Shown: positions 17,174 through 24,544 of the stretch, piece after piece
Layout: the number at the start of each line of letters is the position of its first letter
Position numbering within the stretch: the first letter of the stretch is position 1
Source of the DNA: Actinomadura luzonensis
GTDB taxonomy: Bacteria; Actinomycetota; Actinomycetes; Streptosporangiales; Streptosporangiaceae
DNA length: 64,000 nucleotides
Direction of reading: 5' to 3'
Assembly (NCBI RefSeq): GCF_022664455.2
Contig: NZ_JAKRKC020000001.1
Coordinates: forward strand, 4,903,001 to 4,967,000
The notes under the pieces: model-generated
Told to the model about the DNA's origin: nothing
The model's input: only the letters and a program-made list of their open reading frames with translations
Databases searched by the model: none
Position numbers and translations under genes: made by a program

Positions 17174-18865
17174 TCACGGGCGCTCGGTCTCCATCCGGAC
17201 CGTGTCCTCCACGGTCATCTGGCGCTGGGCGCGCAGCGCCGGGTCGAGCGGGCGCAAGTACGTCTGCTGCACGCCGGGCACCCGGTCCTCGATCACGAAC
17301 GAGGCGCGGGTGTAGACCTCGGAGCCGGGCACGGTGACCCGCGGCACGACCTTGAAGTCCGCCGTCAGCCGCTCGCGCTCGATCGTCGTGAGCACGTAGC
17401 CGCGCTGGTTGTTGTAGAACTTCAGGTGCGGGTTGATCGCCAGGTACGGGTGCGTCGCCGGGTCGGAGTCGGCGCCGTCGCCGGTCGTGGAGATCGAGGT
17501 GGCCACCAGCTCCGAGCCCACCGACGGCCCGGTCGGGTCGTCGTAGTCGAGCTTGAGGTCGCTGGCCCAGTGGGCGTGCACGTCGCCGGTGAGCACGACG
17601 GCGTTGCGCACCTTCGCGTCCACCCAGCCCTGGGTGATGCGCTGCCGGGAGGCCACGTAGCCGTCCCAGGCGTCCATACTGGTGACCTTGGCCGGGCCGG
17701 CGTTGTTGTCACGCTGGGCGAAGAACACCTGCTGGCCCAGGATGTCCCACTGGGCGCGCGAGTGGTGGAAGCCGTCCAGGAGCCACGCCTCCTGCTCGGC
17801 CCCCGTGATCGAGCGGGCCGGGTCCACGGCGGCCGGGCAGTCCTTGTAGCCGTCGCCGCAGCCCTGGTCGTCGCGGTACTGGCGGGTGTCGAGCATGTGG
17901 AAGGTGGCCAGCCGGCCCCAGCGGATGCGCCGGTAGAGCTGCATGTCGATGCCGCGCGGGATCGAGGTGCGGCGCAGCGGCATGTTCTCGTAGTACGCGC
18001 GGAAGGCGGCCTCGCGGCGGGCCAGGAAGTTCGGCTGCGGGACCTCGGGCTTCTCCGGCACCTCGTCGGCCCAGTTGTTGTCGAGCTCGTGGTCGTCCCA
18101 CACGACCAGCCAGGGCGCGGCGGCGTGGGCGGCCTGGAGGTCGGGGTCGGCCTTGTACTGGGCGTGGCGCTGGCGGTAGTTCGCCAGGGTCTCGGTCTCG
18201 GGGCCCTCGTGGTCGCGGACGTTGCCGCCGGGGATCGTGTAGGTGTCCTTGGTGTACTCGTACTGGTAGTCGCCGAGGTGCAGGATCAGGTCCGGGTGCT
18301 CCTCGGCCAGGCGCCGGTAGGAGGTGAAGTAGCCGTGCTCGTACTGGGCGCAGGAGACGAACGCCATCGCCAGGGCGCCGCCGTAGGACAGCGGGTGCGG
18401 GGCGGTGCGGGTGCGGCCGACCGGCGACAGGTACGGGCCGACGCGGAAGCGGTACCAGTACTCGCGGTCGGCGGGCAGCCGGTCCACCTCGACGTGCACG
18501 CTGTGGCCCCACTCGGGCGCGGCCGTCGCGACGCCGGAGCGCACCACGCGGCGCAGCCGCTCGTCGGCGTAGACCTGCCACTGCACGACGAAGGGCCGCT
18601 GCGGCATGCCGCCGAGGCCGTCCTCGGCCAGCGGCTGCTGGGCGAGGCGGGTCCACAGCACGAAGCCCTCGTGGTCGGGGTCGCCGGAGGCCACGCCGAG
18701 CGTGAACGGGTCGGCGCGCAGCCCGCGCGAGGCCAGCGCCTGCGCGGTCTCGGCGCTGGGCTGCACGGTGGGCTCGTCGGCGTGGGCCGCGGTGGCGGGG
18801 AGGGCCGCGGCGGCGCCTGCCGCTAAACCGGTGACGAAGAAGTGCCGGCGGTTGAGCTGGGACAT
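17174..18865 (-). CDS. phoD: Tat-exported PhoD-type alkaline phosphatase/phosphodiesterase
   Basis: Secreted metallo-phosphatase that releases phosphate from organic esters. The 563-residue protein starts with a twin-arginine signal (MSQLNRRHFFVTGLAAGAAAA, cleavage near ATAAHA). The PhoD N-domain (FTLGVASGDPDHEGFVLWTRLA) is followed by the metallophosphatase core: SCAQYEHG, HLGDYQYEY, VWDDHELDNNW and TGDVHAHW, which carry the calcium/iron ligands. Own terminator downstream; a possible PHO box lies upstream. It interrupts the usual pdxS-pdxT pairing. Confidence 0.93.
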   Translation of the reverse strand: MSQLNRRHFFVTGLAAGAAAALPATAAHADEPTVQPSAETAQALASRGLRADPFTLGVASGDPDHEGFVLWTRLAQQPLAEDGLGGMPQRPFVVQWQVYADERLRRVVRSGVATAAPEWGHSVHVEVDRLPADREYWYRFRVGPYLSPVGRTRTAPHPLSYGGALAMAFVSCAQYEHGYFTSYRRLAEEHPDLILHLGDYQYEYTKDTYTIPGGNVRDHEGPETETLANYRQRHAQYKADPDLQAAHAAAPWLVVWDDHELDNNWADEVPEKPEVPQPNFLARREAAFRAYYENMPLRRTSIPRGIDMQLYRRIRWGRLATFHMLDTRQYRDDQGCGDGYKDCPAAVDPARSITGAEQEAWLLDGFHHSRAQWDILGQQVFFAQRDNNAGPAKVTSMDAWDGYVASRQRITQGWVDAKVRNAVVLTGDVHAHWASDLKLDYDDPTGPSVGSELVATSISTTGDGADSDPATHPYLAINPHLKFYNNQRGYVLTTIERERLTADFKVVPRVTVPGSEVYTRASFVIEDRVPGVQQTYLRPLDPALRAQRQMTVEDTVRMETERP

Positions 18866-18931
18866 GTGGCGCTCCTGGGACGATCAAGGATGCGGGGACG
18901 CCCGTAGCCTGACTCAGGATCATGACTCCGC

Positions 18932-18938
18932 GGTGAAC
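18932..18938 (-). promoter_or_regulatory. Possible PHO box half-site upstream of phoD
   Basis: Reads GTTCACC on the minus strand, the core of the actinobacterial PhoP direct repeat, 67-73 bp upstream of the phoD start. Neighbouring repeats expected 11 bp away are poor matches (GTTGTGT on one side), so this is tentative. Confidence 0.35.
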
Positions 18939-18954
18939 ACCACACAACACGAAA

Positions 18955-18983
18955 AAGGCGACATCCTTCGCGGATGCCGCCTT
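18955..18983 (-). terminator. Rho-independent terminator downstream of pdxS
   Basis: A 12-bp stem with one mismatch: AAGGCGACATCC (18955-18966) against GGATGCCGCCTT (18972-18983), loop TTCGC. On the minus strand it is followed by TTTTTCGTG. It ends pdxS transcription about 90 bp past the stop and isolates phoD. Confidence 0.85.
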
Positions 18984-19075
18984 GATCGGAAATTTCCGTC
19001 AGCGCCGCCGGGCCCGCTCCTCCGGATCGTAATCCGCGAGCAGCACCGTGACCTGCGGCGACGCGCCGGGAAGCG

Positions 19076-19990
19076 TTACCAGCCGCGCTCCGCCAGCCGG
19101 TGCGGCTGCGGGATCTCATCGACGTTGATGCCGACCATGGCCTCGCCGAGGCCGCGCGAGACCTTGGCGATGACGTCGGGGTCGTCGTGGAACGTGGTGG
19201 CCTTGACGATGGCCGCCGCGCGCTTGGCCGGGTCGCCCGACTTGAAGATGCCCGAGCCCACGAACACGCCCTCGGCGCCGAGCTGCATCATCATCGCGGC
19301 GTCGGCCGGGGTGGCGATGCCGCCCGCGGTGAACAGCACGACCGGCAGCTTGCCGTTGCGCGCGACCTCGGCGACCAGCTCGTACGGCGCCTGCAGCTCC
19401 TTCGCGGCGACGTACAGCTCGTCCTCGGGCAGCGAGGAGAGCCGCTTGAGCTCGGCGCGGATGGTGCGCATGTGGGTGACGGCGTTGGAGACGTCGCCGG
19501 TGCCCGCCTCGCCCTTGGAGCGGATCATGGCCGCGCCCTCGGTGATGCGGCGCAGGGCCTCGCCGAGGTTGGTGGCCCCGCACACGAACGGCACGGTGAA
19601 CTGCCACTTGTCGATGTGGTTGGCGTAGTCGGCCGGGGTGAGCACCTCGGACTCGTCGACGTAGTCGACGCCGAGCGACTGCAGCACCCGGGCCTCCATG
19701 AAATGCCCGATGCGGGCCTTGGCCATCACGGGGATCGACACGGCGTTGATGATGCCGTCGATCATGTCAGGGTCGCTCATCCGGGACACGCCGCCCTGGG
19801 CGCGGATGTCGGCCGGCACGCGCTCAAGGGCCATGACGGCGACCGCGCCGGCGTCCTCAGCGATCTTGGCCTGCTCGGGCGTGACGACATCCATGATGAC
19901 GCCGCCCTTGAGCATCTCGGCCATGCCGCGCTTGACACGGGCGGTTCCGGTGACGGGGGTGCTTTCTGGCGTGCTGCTGGACACGGTCAT
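19076..19990 (-). CDS. pdxS: Pyridoxal 5'-phosphate synthase subunit PdxS
   Basis: Builds PLP from ribose 5-phosphate, glyceraldehyde 3-phosphate and ammonia supplied by PdxT. The 304-residue TIM-barrel protein is highly conserved: RGMAEMLKGGVIMDVV, the catalytic Lys in VMAKARIGHF, FVCGATNLGEALRRI, MIRSKGEAGTG and GIFKSGDPAKRA. I use the ATG at 19990; a GTG two codons earlier is possible. Followed by its own terminator, so it is not co-transcribed with pdxT here. Confidence 0.97.
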   Translation of the reverse strand: MTVSSSTPESTPVTGTARVKRGMAEMLKGGVIMDVVTPEQAKIAEDAGAVAVMALERVPADIRAQGGVSRMSDPDMIDGIINAVSIPVMAKARIGHFMEARVLQSLGVDYVDESEVLTPADYANHIDKWQFTVPFVCGATNLGEALRRITEGAAMIRSKGEAGTGDVSNAVTHMRTIRAELKRLSSLPEDELYVAAKELQAPYELVAEVARNGKLPVVLFTAGGIATPADAAMMMQLGAEGVFVGSGIFKSGDPAKRAAAIVKATTFHDDPDVIAKVSRGLGEAMVGINVDEIPQPHRLAERGW

Positions 19991-20036
19991 CCTCACGGGC
20001 TCTCACGGCGGATCGGTACATTGTCAAGCCCATCGT

Positions 20037-20104
20037 AGGTCCTGGAGGACCCCTCCCCCGACATGCCAAGATGTCAGGATCAGCCGCGCATCTTGTACAA
20101 CAAG
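20037..20104. promoter_or_regulatory. Cluster of three short palindromes upstream of pdxS
   Basis: Between pdxS and the DUF3048 gene are GGTCCTGGAGGACC (20037-20050), GACATGCCAAGATGTC (20060-20075) and CTTGTACAACAAG (20092-20104). The last lies just past the end of the DUF3048 gene. A TTGACA element occurs on the minus strand near 20020-20025, but no matching -10 is evident. They may be operator sites or weak terminator stems. Confidence 0.4.
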
Positions 20105-20108
20105 GCGC

Positions 20109-21128
20109 CTATGGGATGACGGGCTTGCGGCTGGCGAGCGCCACCCAGACCTGCCCGGGCGCGAAGTTCATCGGCTCGCCGCTCTCCGTGGTGAACGTCG
20201 TGCCGGACTCCTCCGATTCCCGCTCCCAGCGTGCTTTGTAAGCTTTACCGTCGCGCAGCACGATCGCCGAGCCCTTGCCGGTGGTGTGCACGAGCGGCGT
20301 GTAGCTCTGGTTCTTGTCGTGGAACTCCGAGCGCTCGGTCTTGGTGTACTGCACGACGATCGTGGGCGCGCCGAGCTGCCCGCCCTCGGCGGCCATGTCC
20401 TTCTTTCCGTCCTGCCAGATCATCCACAGCTTGCGCTGCTCGTTCCAGGCGAAGGTGAAGCGGGCGGCGGGCCAGCGCACGGTGTAGGACTTCTTGTCGA
20501 CCCCGCCCTCGGCCGGGGCCTCGCCGAAGGTGAAGCCGATGTCCTTGGCCTTGCTCGCCTTGGGGGCCGCCGCCAGCAGCCGCTTGGTGGTGGCGAACAG
20601 GTTGTAGGGGGCGAAGCGGCCGGGCTGGCGGAAGAACGCGCCAGGGTTGCGGGTGTCGCCGACGTCGAACAGCGACGCCTTGGCGACGTAGGGCAGCATC
20701 TTGGTCTGCACGCCCGAGTACGCGAAGGCGGGCTTGCCGAACATCGGCGTGAGGTGCAGGTCGGAGATGCGGGCGCTGCGCACCGGGCCGACCTTGGCCG
20801 GGAGCTTGGAGGAGAAGATCGCCATGAGCCGGGTCAGCCCGGCCTCGACCTGCTCGACGTAGACGATGTCGGCGCTCTTGAGCCCGAGCTGCGGCTTGCC
20901 GGCCGCGGTGTTCTCGATCTTGACCGCGAGCACCGGCTTGAGCGTGTCGTACGGCTTGCCGGTGAAGGGGTGCGCGGGCGCCGCCTCCTCGGGCTGCTCG
21001 CTGGGCGCGGCGGTGGCGGCCTGCGGGGCCTTGCCTGGCGCCTGCTCGTCGCCGCCGGAGCAGGCCGCCAGAGGCAGCAGCACGGCCGCTCCGGCCAGCG
21101 AGACCGAGATCATCCGGGGTAGCCGCAC
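20109..21128 (-). CDS. DUF3048 lipoprotein (YerB-like)
   Basis: A 339-residue secreted lipoprotein. After a basic start, the hydrophobic segment MISVSLAGAAVLLPLAAC ends in a lipobox (LAAC), followed by a Pro/Ala/Glu-rich spacer and the DUF3048 region (PVLAVKIENTAAGKPQLGLKSADIVYVEQVEAGLTR described in part; VGPVRSARISD). The family has no settled function. I choose the GTG at 21128, which has GAGGAG eight bases upstream, over an ATG seven codons earlier. Monocistronic-looking, between pdxS and the LemA-like gene. Confidence 0.85.
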   Translation of the reverse strand: MRLPRMISVSLAGAAVLLPLAACSGGDEQAPGKAPQAATAAPSEQPEEAAPAHPFTGKPYDTLKPVLAVKIENTAAGKPQLGLKSADIVYVEQVEAGLTRLMAIFSSKLPAKVGPVRSARISDLHLTPMFGKPAFAYSGVQTKMLPYVAKASLFDVGDTRNPGAFFRQPGRFAPYNLFATTKRLLAAAPKASKAKDIGFTFGEAPAEGGVDKKSYTVRWPAARFTFAWNEQRKLWMIWQDGKKDMAAEGGQLGAPTIVVQYTKTERSEFHDKNQSYTPLVHTTGKGSAIVLRDGKAYKARWERESEESGTTFTTESGEPMNFAPGQVWVALASRKPVIP

Positions 21129-21193
21129 GTTGAACACTCCTCGCTCCATGCCTGGAAAAACGGCATGAGCTTACTGCTTCCCCCCAAATCAGG

Positions 21194-21736
21194 TCATTCA
21201 GTTGCCATGGTCGCGGGCGGATTGTCATCAATCTCGAAGAATTGCGGGAACTCGGTGTGGCCCGCCAGCCGCAGCACCCGGGCCAGCCAGCGGCGCTGCG
21301 CGGCCCGCGTGACGGCCACCGCGTTGTTGTAGAAGCGGCGGGCGTAGACCACCTTGGCCACCGCCGCGTCCAGCTCCTCCAGCAGGTCGGCGCCGCCGGG
21401 CGACTCGGCCAGCTTCTCCCTGAAGCGGTCCTGGTCCACGGCCGCGCGCAGGGCCCGCGACAGGTCGCTCTCGGCGTGCTCGCGCTCCTCGGGGCCGGCG
21501 ATCCTGGCCTCGTGCGCCGCCGCGGCCAGCACCAGCGACGTGGCCGGGTCGAGCAGGCGCGAGCCGGCCAGCTCGAGCACCACCGCGCGGCGGCGGGTCA
21601 GCGCCGCGTCCATCGACTCGCGGGCCAGCTCCAGGCGGATGTGCAGGCGGTCGAGGCGGCCCGCGCGCCAGGAGACGTACACGGCGAGGAGCACCGCGAC
21701 GAGGCCGGCGACCAGCACGACCATGGTGGAGGTCAC
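21194..21736 (-). CDS. LemA-like membrane-anchored protein
   Basis: A 180-residue protein with one N-terminal membrane helix (TMVVLVAGLVAVLLAVYVSW), a long helical region and a C-terminal YNNAVAVTRAAQRRWLARVL segment followed by EFPQFFEID, which resembles the LemA signature (YN.AV...F...FF). Its GTG overlaps the pimA stop by four bases (GTGA), so it is the last gene of the PIM operon. Role unknown; position suggests an envelope function. Confidence 0.7.
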   Translation of the reverse strand: MTSTMVVLVAGLVAVLLAVYVSWRAGRLDRLHIRLELARESMDAALTRRRAVVLELAGSRLLDPATSLVLAAAAHEARIAGPEEREHAESDLSRALRAAVDQDRFREKLAESPGGADLLEELDAAVAKVVYARRFYNNAVAVTRAAQRRWLARVLRLAGHTEFPQFFEIDDNPPATMATE

Positions 21737-22863
21737 AGGTCCTCCTCCACGCGCCCCGCGCCGGCCGCGGTGACGGTCTCGTAGACGCGCACGACGTCGC
21801 GCGCCACCGTGGACCAGTCGTACTTCCTGACCGCCACCAGCGCCTCCTCGGCCAGCTTGGCCCGGCGCTCGGGCGCGTCGAGCAGCGCGGCCGCCTCCCT
21901 GGCCAGCGAGGCCGCGTCGCCGTTGGCGAACAGCGCGCCCGCCTGGCCCTCGCCGAGCACCTTGCGGAAGGCCGGGATGTCGCTGGCCAGCACGGTCGCG
22001 CCGGAGGCCATGGCCTCGGCCAGCACGATGCCGAAGCTCTCGCCGCGGGTGTTGGGCGCGCAGAAGACGTCCACCGAGTGGTAGGCGCGGATCTTGTCGG
22101 CCTCGCTCACCATGCCGAGCACCGTCACCCGGTCGTGGAAGCGGCCGGGCACGCGCTCGTAGACGTCCTTCTCGTCGCCGGGCCCGGCGATCAGCAGCCG
22201 CACCTCGGGGCGCTCGGCGGCCAGCGCCGCGAACGCCTCCAGCAGGATCGGCAGCCCCTTGCGCTCCTCGTCCATGCGGCCGAGGAAGCCGATGGTGCGG
22301 CCGTCGGGGCCCCAGCCGTCCAGCGGCTCGGCCTGCGCGTAGCGGGCGACGGTCACGCCGTTGGGGATGAGCACGGCGTCGCCGCCGAACTGCTCGACCA
22401 GGCTCTTCCTGGCCGCGTCGGAGACCGCGATGCGGCCGCTCAGCTTCTCCAGGGCGCTGCGCAGCAGCGGCTCGGCCACCGCGATCGCCCGCGAGCGGGT
22501 GAAGGAGGCGTGGAAGGTCGCCACGATCGGCCCCCTCGCCGCCCAGCAGGCCAGCACGCCGAGGCTCGGGATCAGCGGCTCGTGGATGTGCAGCACCTCG
22601 AACCCGCCGGTGCGCACCCACCGCCGCACCCGCGCCGCCGACAGGAAGCCGAACGACATCCGCGCCACCGACCCGTTGTACGGCACCGGCACCGCCCGGC
22701 CCGCCCCCGTCACGTACGCGGGCAGCTCGTCGTCGTCGGCCGCCGGGGCGATCACGGACACCTCGTGCCCCTGCGCCATCAGCGCCTGCGCCAGGTCGTC
22801 GATGTGCTGCTTGACGCCGCCCGGCATGTCCCAGGAGTAGGGGCAGACGATGCCGACCCTCAT
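21733..22863 (-). CDS. pimA: Phosphatidylinositol alpha-mannosyltransferase PimA
   Basis: Transfers the first mannose from GDP-mannose to phosphatidylinositol at the inner membrane face, beginning PIM synthesis. The 376-residue GT4 protein starts MRVGIVCPYSWDMPGGVKQHI, with the nucleotide-binding FLGRMDEERKGLPILLEA and the EX7E motif in NTRGESFGIVLAEAMASG. ATG start overlaps the acyltransferase stop (ATGA), and its own stop overlaps the next gene (GTGA). Context with pgsA supports PimA over other GT4 enzymes. Confidence 0.93.
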   Translation of the reverse strand: MRVGIVCPYSWDMPGGVKQHIDDLAQALMAQGHEVSVIAPAADDDELPAYVTGAGRAVPVPYNGSVARMSFGFLSAARVRRWVRTGGFEVLHIHEPLIPSLGVLACWAARGPIVATFHASFTRSRAIAVAEPLLRSALEKLSGRIAVSDAARKSLVEQFGGDAVLIPNGVTVARYAQAEPLDGWGPDGRTIGFLGRMDEERKGLPILLEAFAALAAERPEVRLLIAGPGDEKDVYERVPGRFHDRVTVLGMVSEADKIRAYHSVDVFCAPNTRGESFGIVLAEAMASGATVLASDIPAFRKVLGEGQAGALFANGDAASLAREAAALLDAPERRAKLAEEALVAVRKYDWSTVARDVVRVYETVTAAGAGRVEEDL

Positions 22864-23780
22864 CGGGCGGCCCCCGGCGGCAGGTCGTCCAGCCAGAGCC
22901 GCTGCAGCATGTGCCAGTCCTCCGGATGCTCGGCGATGCCCTTCTCGAACACCTCGGCCAGCCCCTGGGCCAGCGCGGCCACCTTCTCCTGGCGGGTGCC
23001 CTCGGCCGGCACCGGCAGCTCCTCGTGGATGTGGATGCCCCAGTCGTCGCCCACGAAGTAGACGGTGGCGGGCAGCAGCGCCGCGCCGGTCTGCACGGCC
23101 AGCAGCGGCGGCCCGGCAGGCATCTTGGTGGCCGCGCCGAAGAAGCGCACCTCCACGCCCGTGTTGGTGAGGTCGCGCTCGGCGGGCAGGCACACCACGC
23201 CGCCCTTGCGCACCCGCTGGGCGAGGGCGGCGAAGGTGTGGCCGTCGCCGCCGGTCAGCGGCAGCACCTCCATGCCGAGGCTCTCGCGGAAGGCGGTGTA
23301 GCGGCGGAACAACGACTCGGGCCTGAGCCGTTCGGCCACCGTCGTGAACGGGTGGCCGGCCTGCACCAGCCAGGCCCCGGCCTCGTCCCAGTTGCCCATG
23401 TGCGGCAGCGCCAGCACCACGCCCCGGCCGGCCGCCACCGTGTCGTGCACGTGCTCGGCCCCGATGACGTGGGTGCGGCGCAGGATCTCGGCCCCGCTCA
23501 TGCTCGGCAGCCGGAAGACCTCGTGGAAGTAGCGGAAGTACGAGCGCATGCCCGCCCTGGCCAGCTCGCGCAGCTCACGGCCGCCCGGCTCCAGGCCGGT
23601 GACCCTGGCCAGGTTGGACTCCAGCCGCAGCACCGACTTGCCGCGCCGGGCCCACACCCGGTCGGCCAGCAGCCGGAAGACCGCCGCCGTGGGGCGCTCG
23701 GGCAGCAGCGGCACGAGCTTCCAGCCGGCCGCGAAGCCCGCGGCCACCACGCGGTCGCCGAACGACGTCTTCCCGCTCAT
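22860..23780 (-). CDS. PatA-like PIM acyltransferase (LpxL/HtrB family)
   Basis: A 306-residue membrane-associated acyltransferase. The HX4D catalytic motif is seen as PHMGNWDEAGAW, with later family motifs VCLPAERDLTNTGVEVRFFG and MPAGPPLLAVQTGAALLPA. In mycobacteria the gene in this position (Rv2611c) adds palmitate to the PIM mannose. ATG at 23780 overlaps the pgsA stop by four bases. Assigned by motif and order; the acyl donor and acceptor are inferred. Confidence 0.9.
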   Translation of the reverse strand: MSGKTSFGDRVVAAGFAAGWKLVPLLPERPTAAVFRLLADRVWARRGKSVLRLESNLARVTGLEPGGRELRELARAGMRSYFRYFHEVFRLPSMSGAEILRRTHVIGAEHVHDTVAAGRGVVLALPHMGNWDEAGAWLVQAGHPFTTVAERLRPESLFRRYTAFRESLGMEVLPLTGGDGHTFAALAQRVRKGGVVCLPAERDLTNTGVEVRFFGAATKMPAGPPLLAVQTGAALLPATVYFVGDDWGIHIHEELPVPAEGTRQEKVAALAQGLAEVFEKGIAEHPEDWHMLQRLWLDDLPPGAAR

Positions 23781-24379
23781 CTCTCCCTCGCCTGCTCGTA
23801 CACGTGCCACACCCGCTGGCCCACGGTGATCACGCTGGCCGCGGCCAGCAGCCACATCCCCGCCGCCAGCACGTACGGCACGCCGAGCCCCGAGAAGAAG
23901 GTCGCGACCAGCGCCACGACCAGCCGCTCCGGCCGCTCGGCCAGCCCGACGTCGGCCGTGAGCCCGAGCCCCTCGGCCCTGGCCTTGGCGTAGGAGACCA
24001 GGGCGCCCGCGACCAGGCACGCCAGCGTGACCGACGCCATCAGGGTGTCGCCTCTGAGGACGAAATACAAGATCAGGCCGGCGAAGATGGCGGCGTCGGC
24101 GACCCGGTCGAGCGTGGAGTCGAGGAACGCGCCCCAGGTGCTGCCCCCCTTGCCGCCGAGCCGGGCCACCACGCCGTCGAGCAGGTCGAACAGCACGAAG
24201 ACGGTGATCACGAGGGCGCCCCAGGTGAGCAGGCCCAGGGGGAAGAAGGTCAGGGCGGCCACGACGGTGCCGAGGGTGCCGATCGCCGTGACGGCGTCCG
24301 GGCCGATCCCGCGGCTCACGAGGGCCCTGCCCAGCGGGGTGAGTATCCGGGTCATGGCCGGGCGCAGGAGTTTGAGCAT
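23777..24379 (-). CDS. pgsA: Phosphatidylinositol (phosphate) synthase, CDP-alcohol phosphatidyltransferase
   Basis: Integral membrane enzyme that joins CDP-diacylglycerol with inositol phosphate to start PI/PIM synthesis. The CDP-alcohol motif D-G-x2-A-R-x8-G-x3-D-x3-D is present across LLDGVVARLGGKGGSTWGAF and LDSTLDRVAD. About six membrane segments, 200 residues. Start placed at the ATG at 24379 by likeness to the mycobacterial N-terminus; the ATG at 24400 is equally open. First gene of the overlapping operon pgsA-acyltransferase-pimA-LemA-like. Confidence 0.92.
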   Translation of the reverse strand: MLKLLRPAMTRILTPLGRALVSRGIGPDAVTAIGTLGTVVAALTFFPLGLLTWGALVITVFVLFDLLDGVVARLGGKGGSTWGAFLDSTLDRVADAAIFAGLILYFVLRGDTLMASVTLACLVAGALVSYAKARAEGLGLTADVGLAERPERLVVALVATFFSGLGVPYVLAAGMWLLAAASVITVGQRVWHVYEQARER

Positions 24380-24544
24380 CGCCGTCCGATCGTAGGCCAT
24401 CGGGAGGCGAGGCGGTTTCTTTGCCCCGCCCCCCTTGTGATATCCGCCACACGGGTATTTGGTGAACACACCGCGTCCATGCGGTTTCCAGCACGTTCCG
24501 CGGGGCGCGGCGCCGGGACGGACATCGACGTGCGGGAGGCTGAT

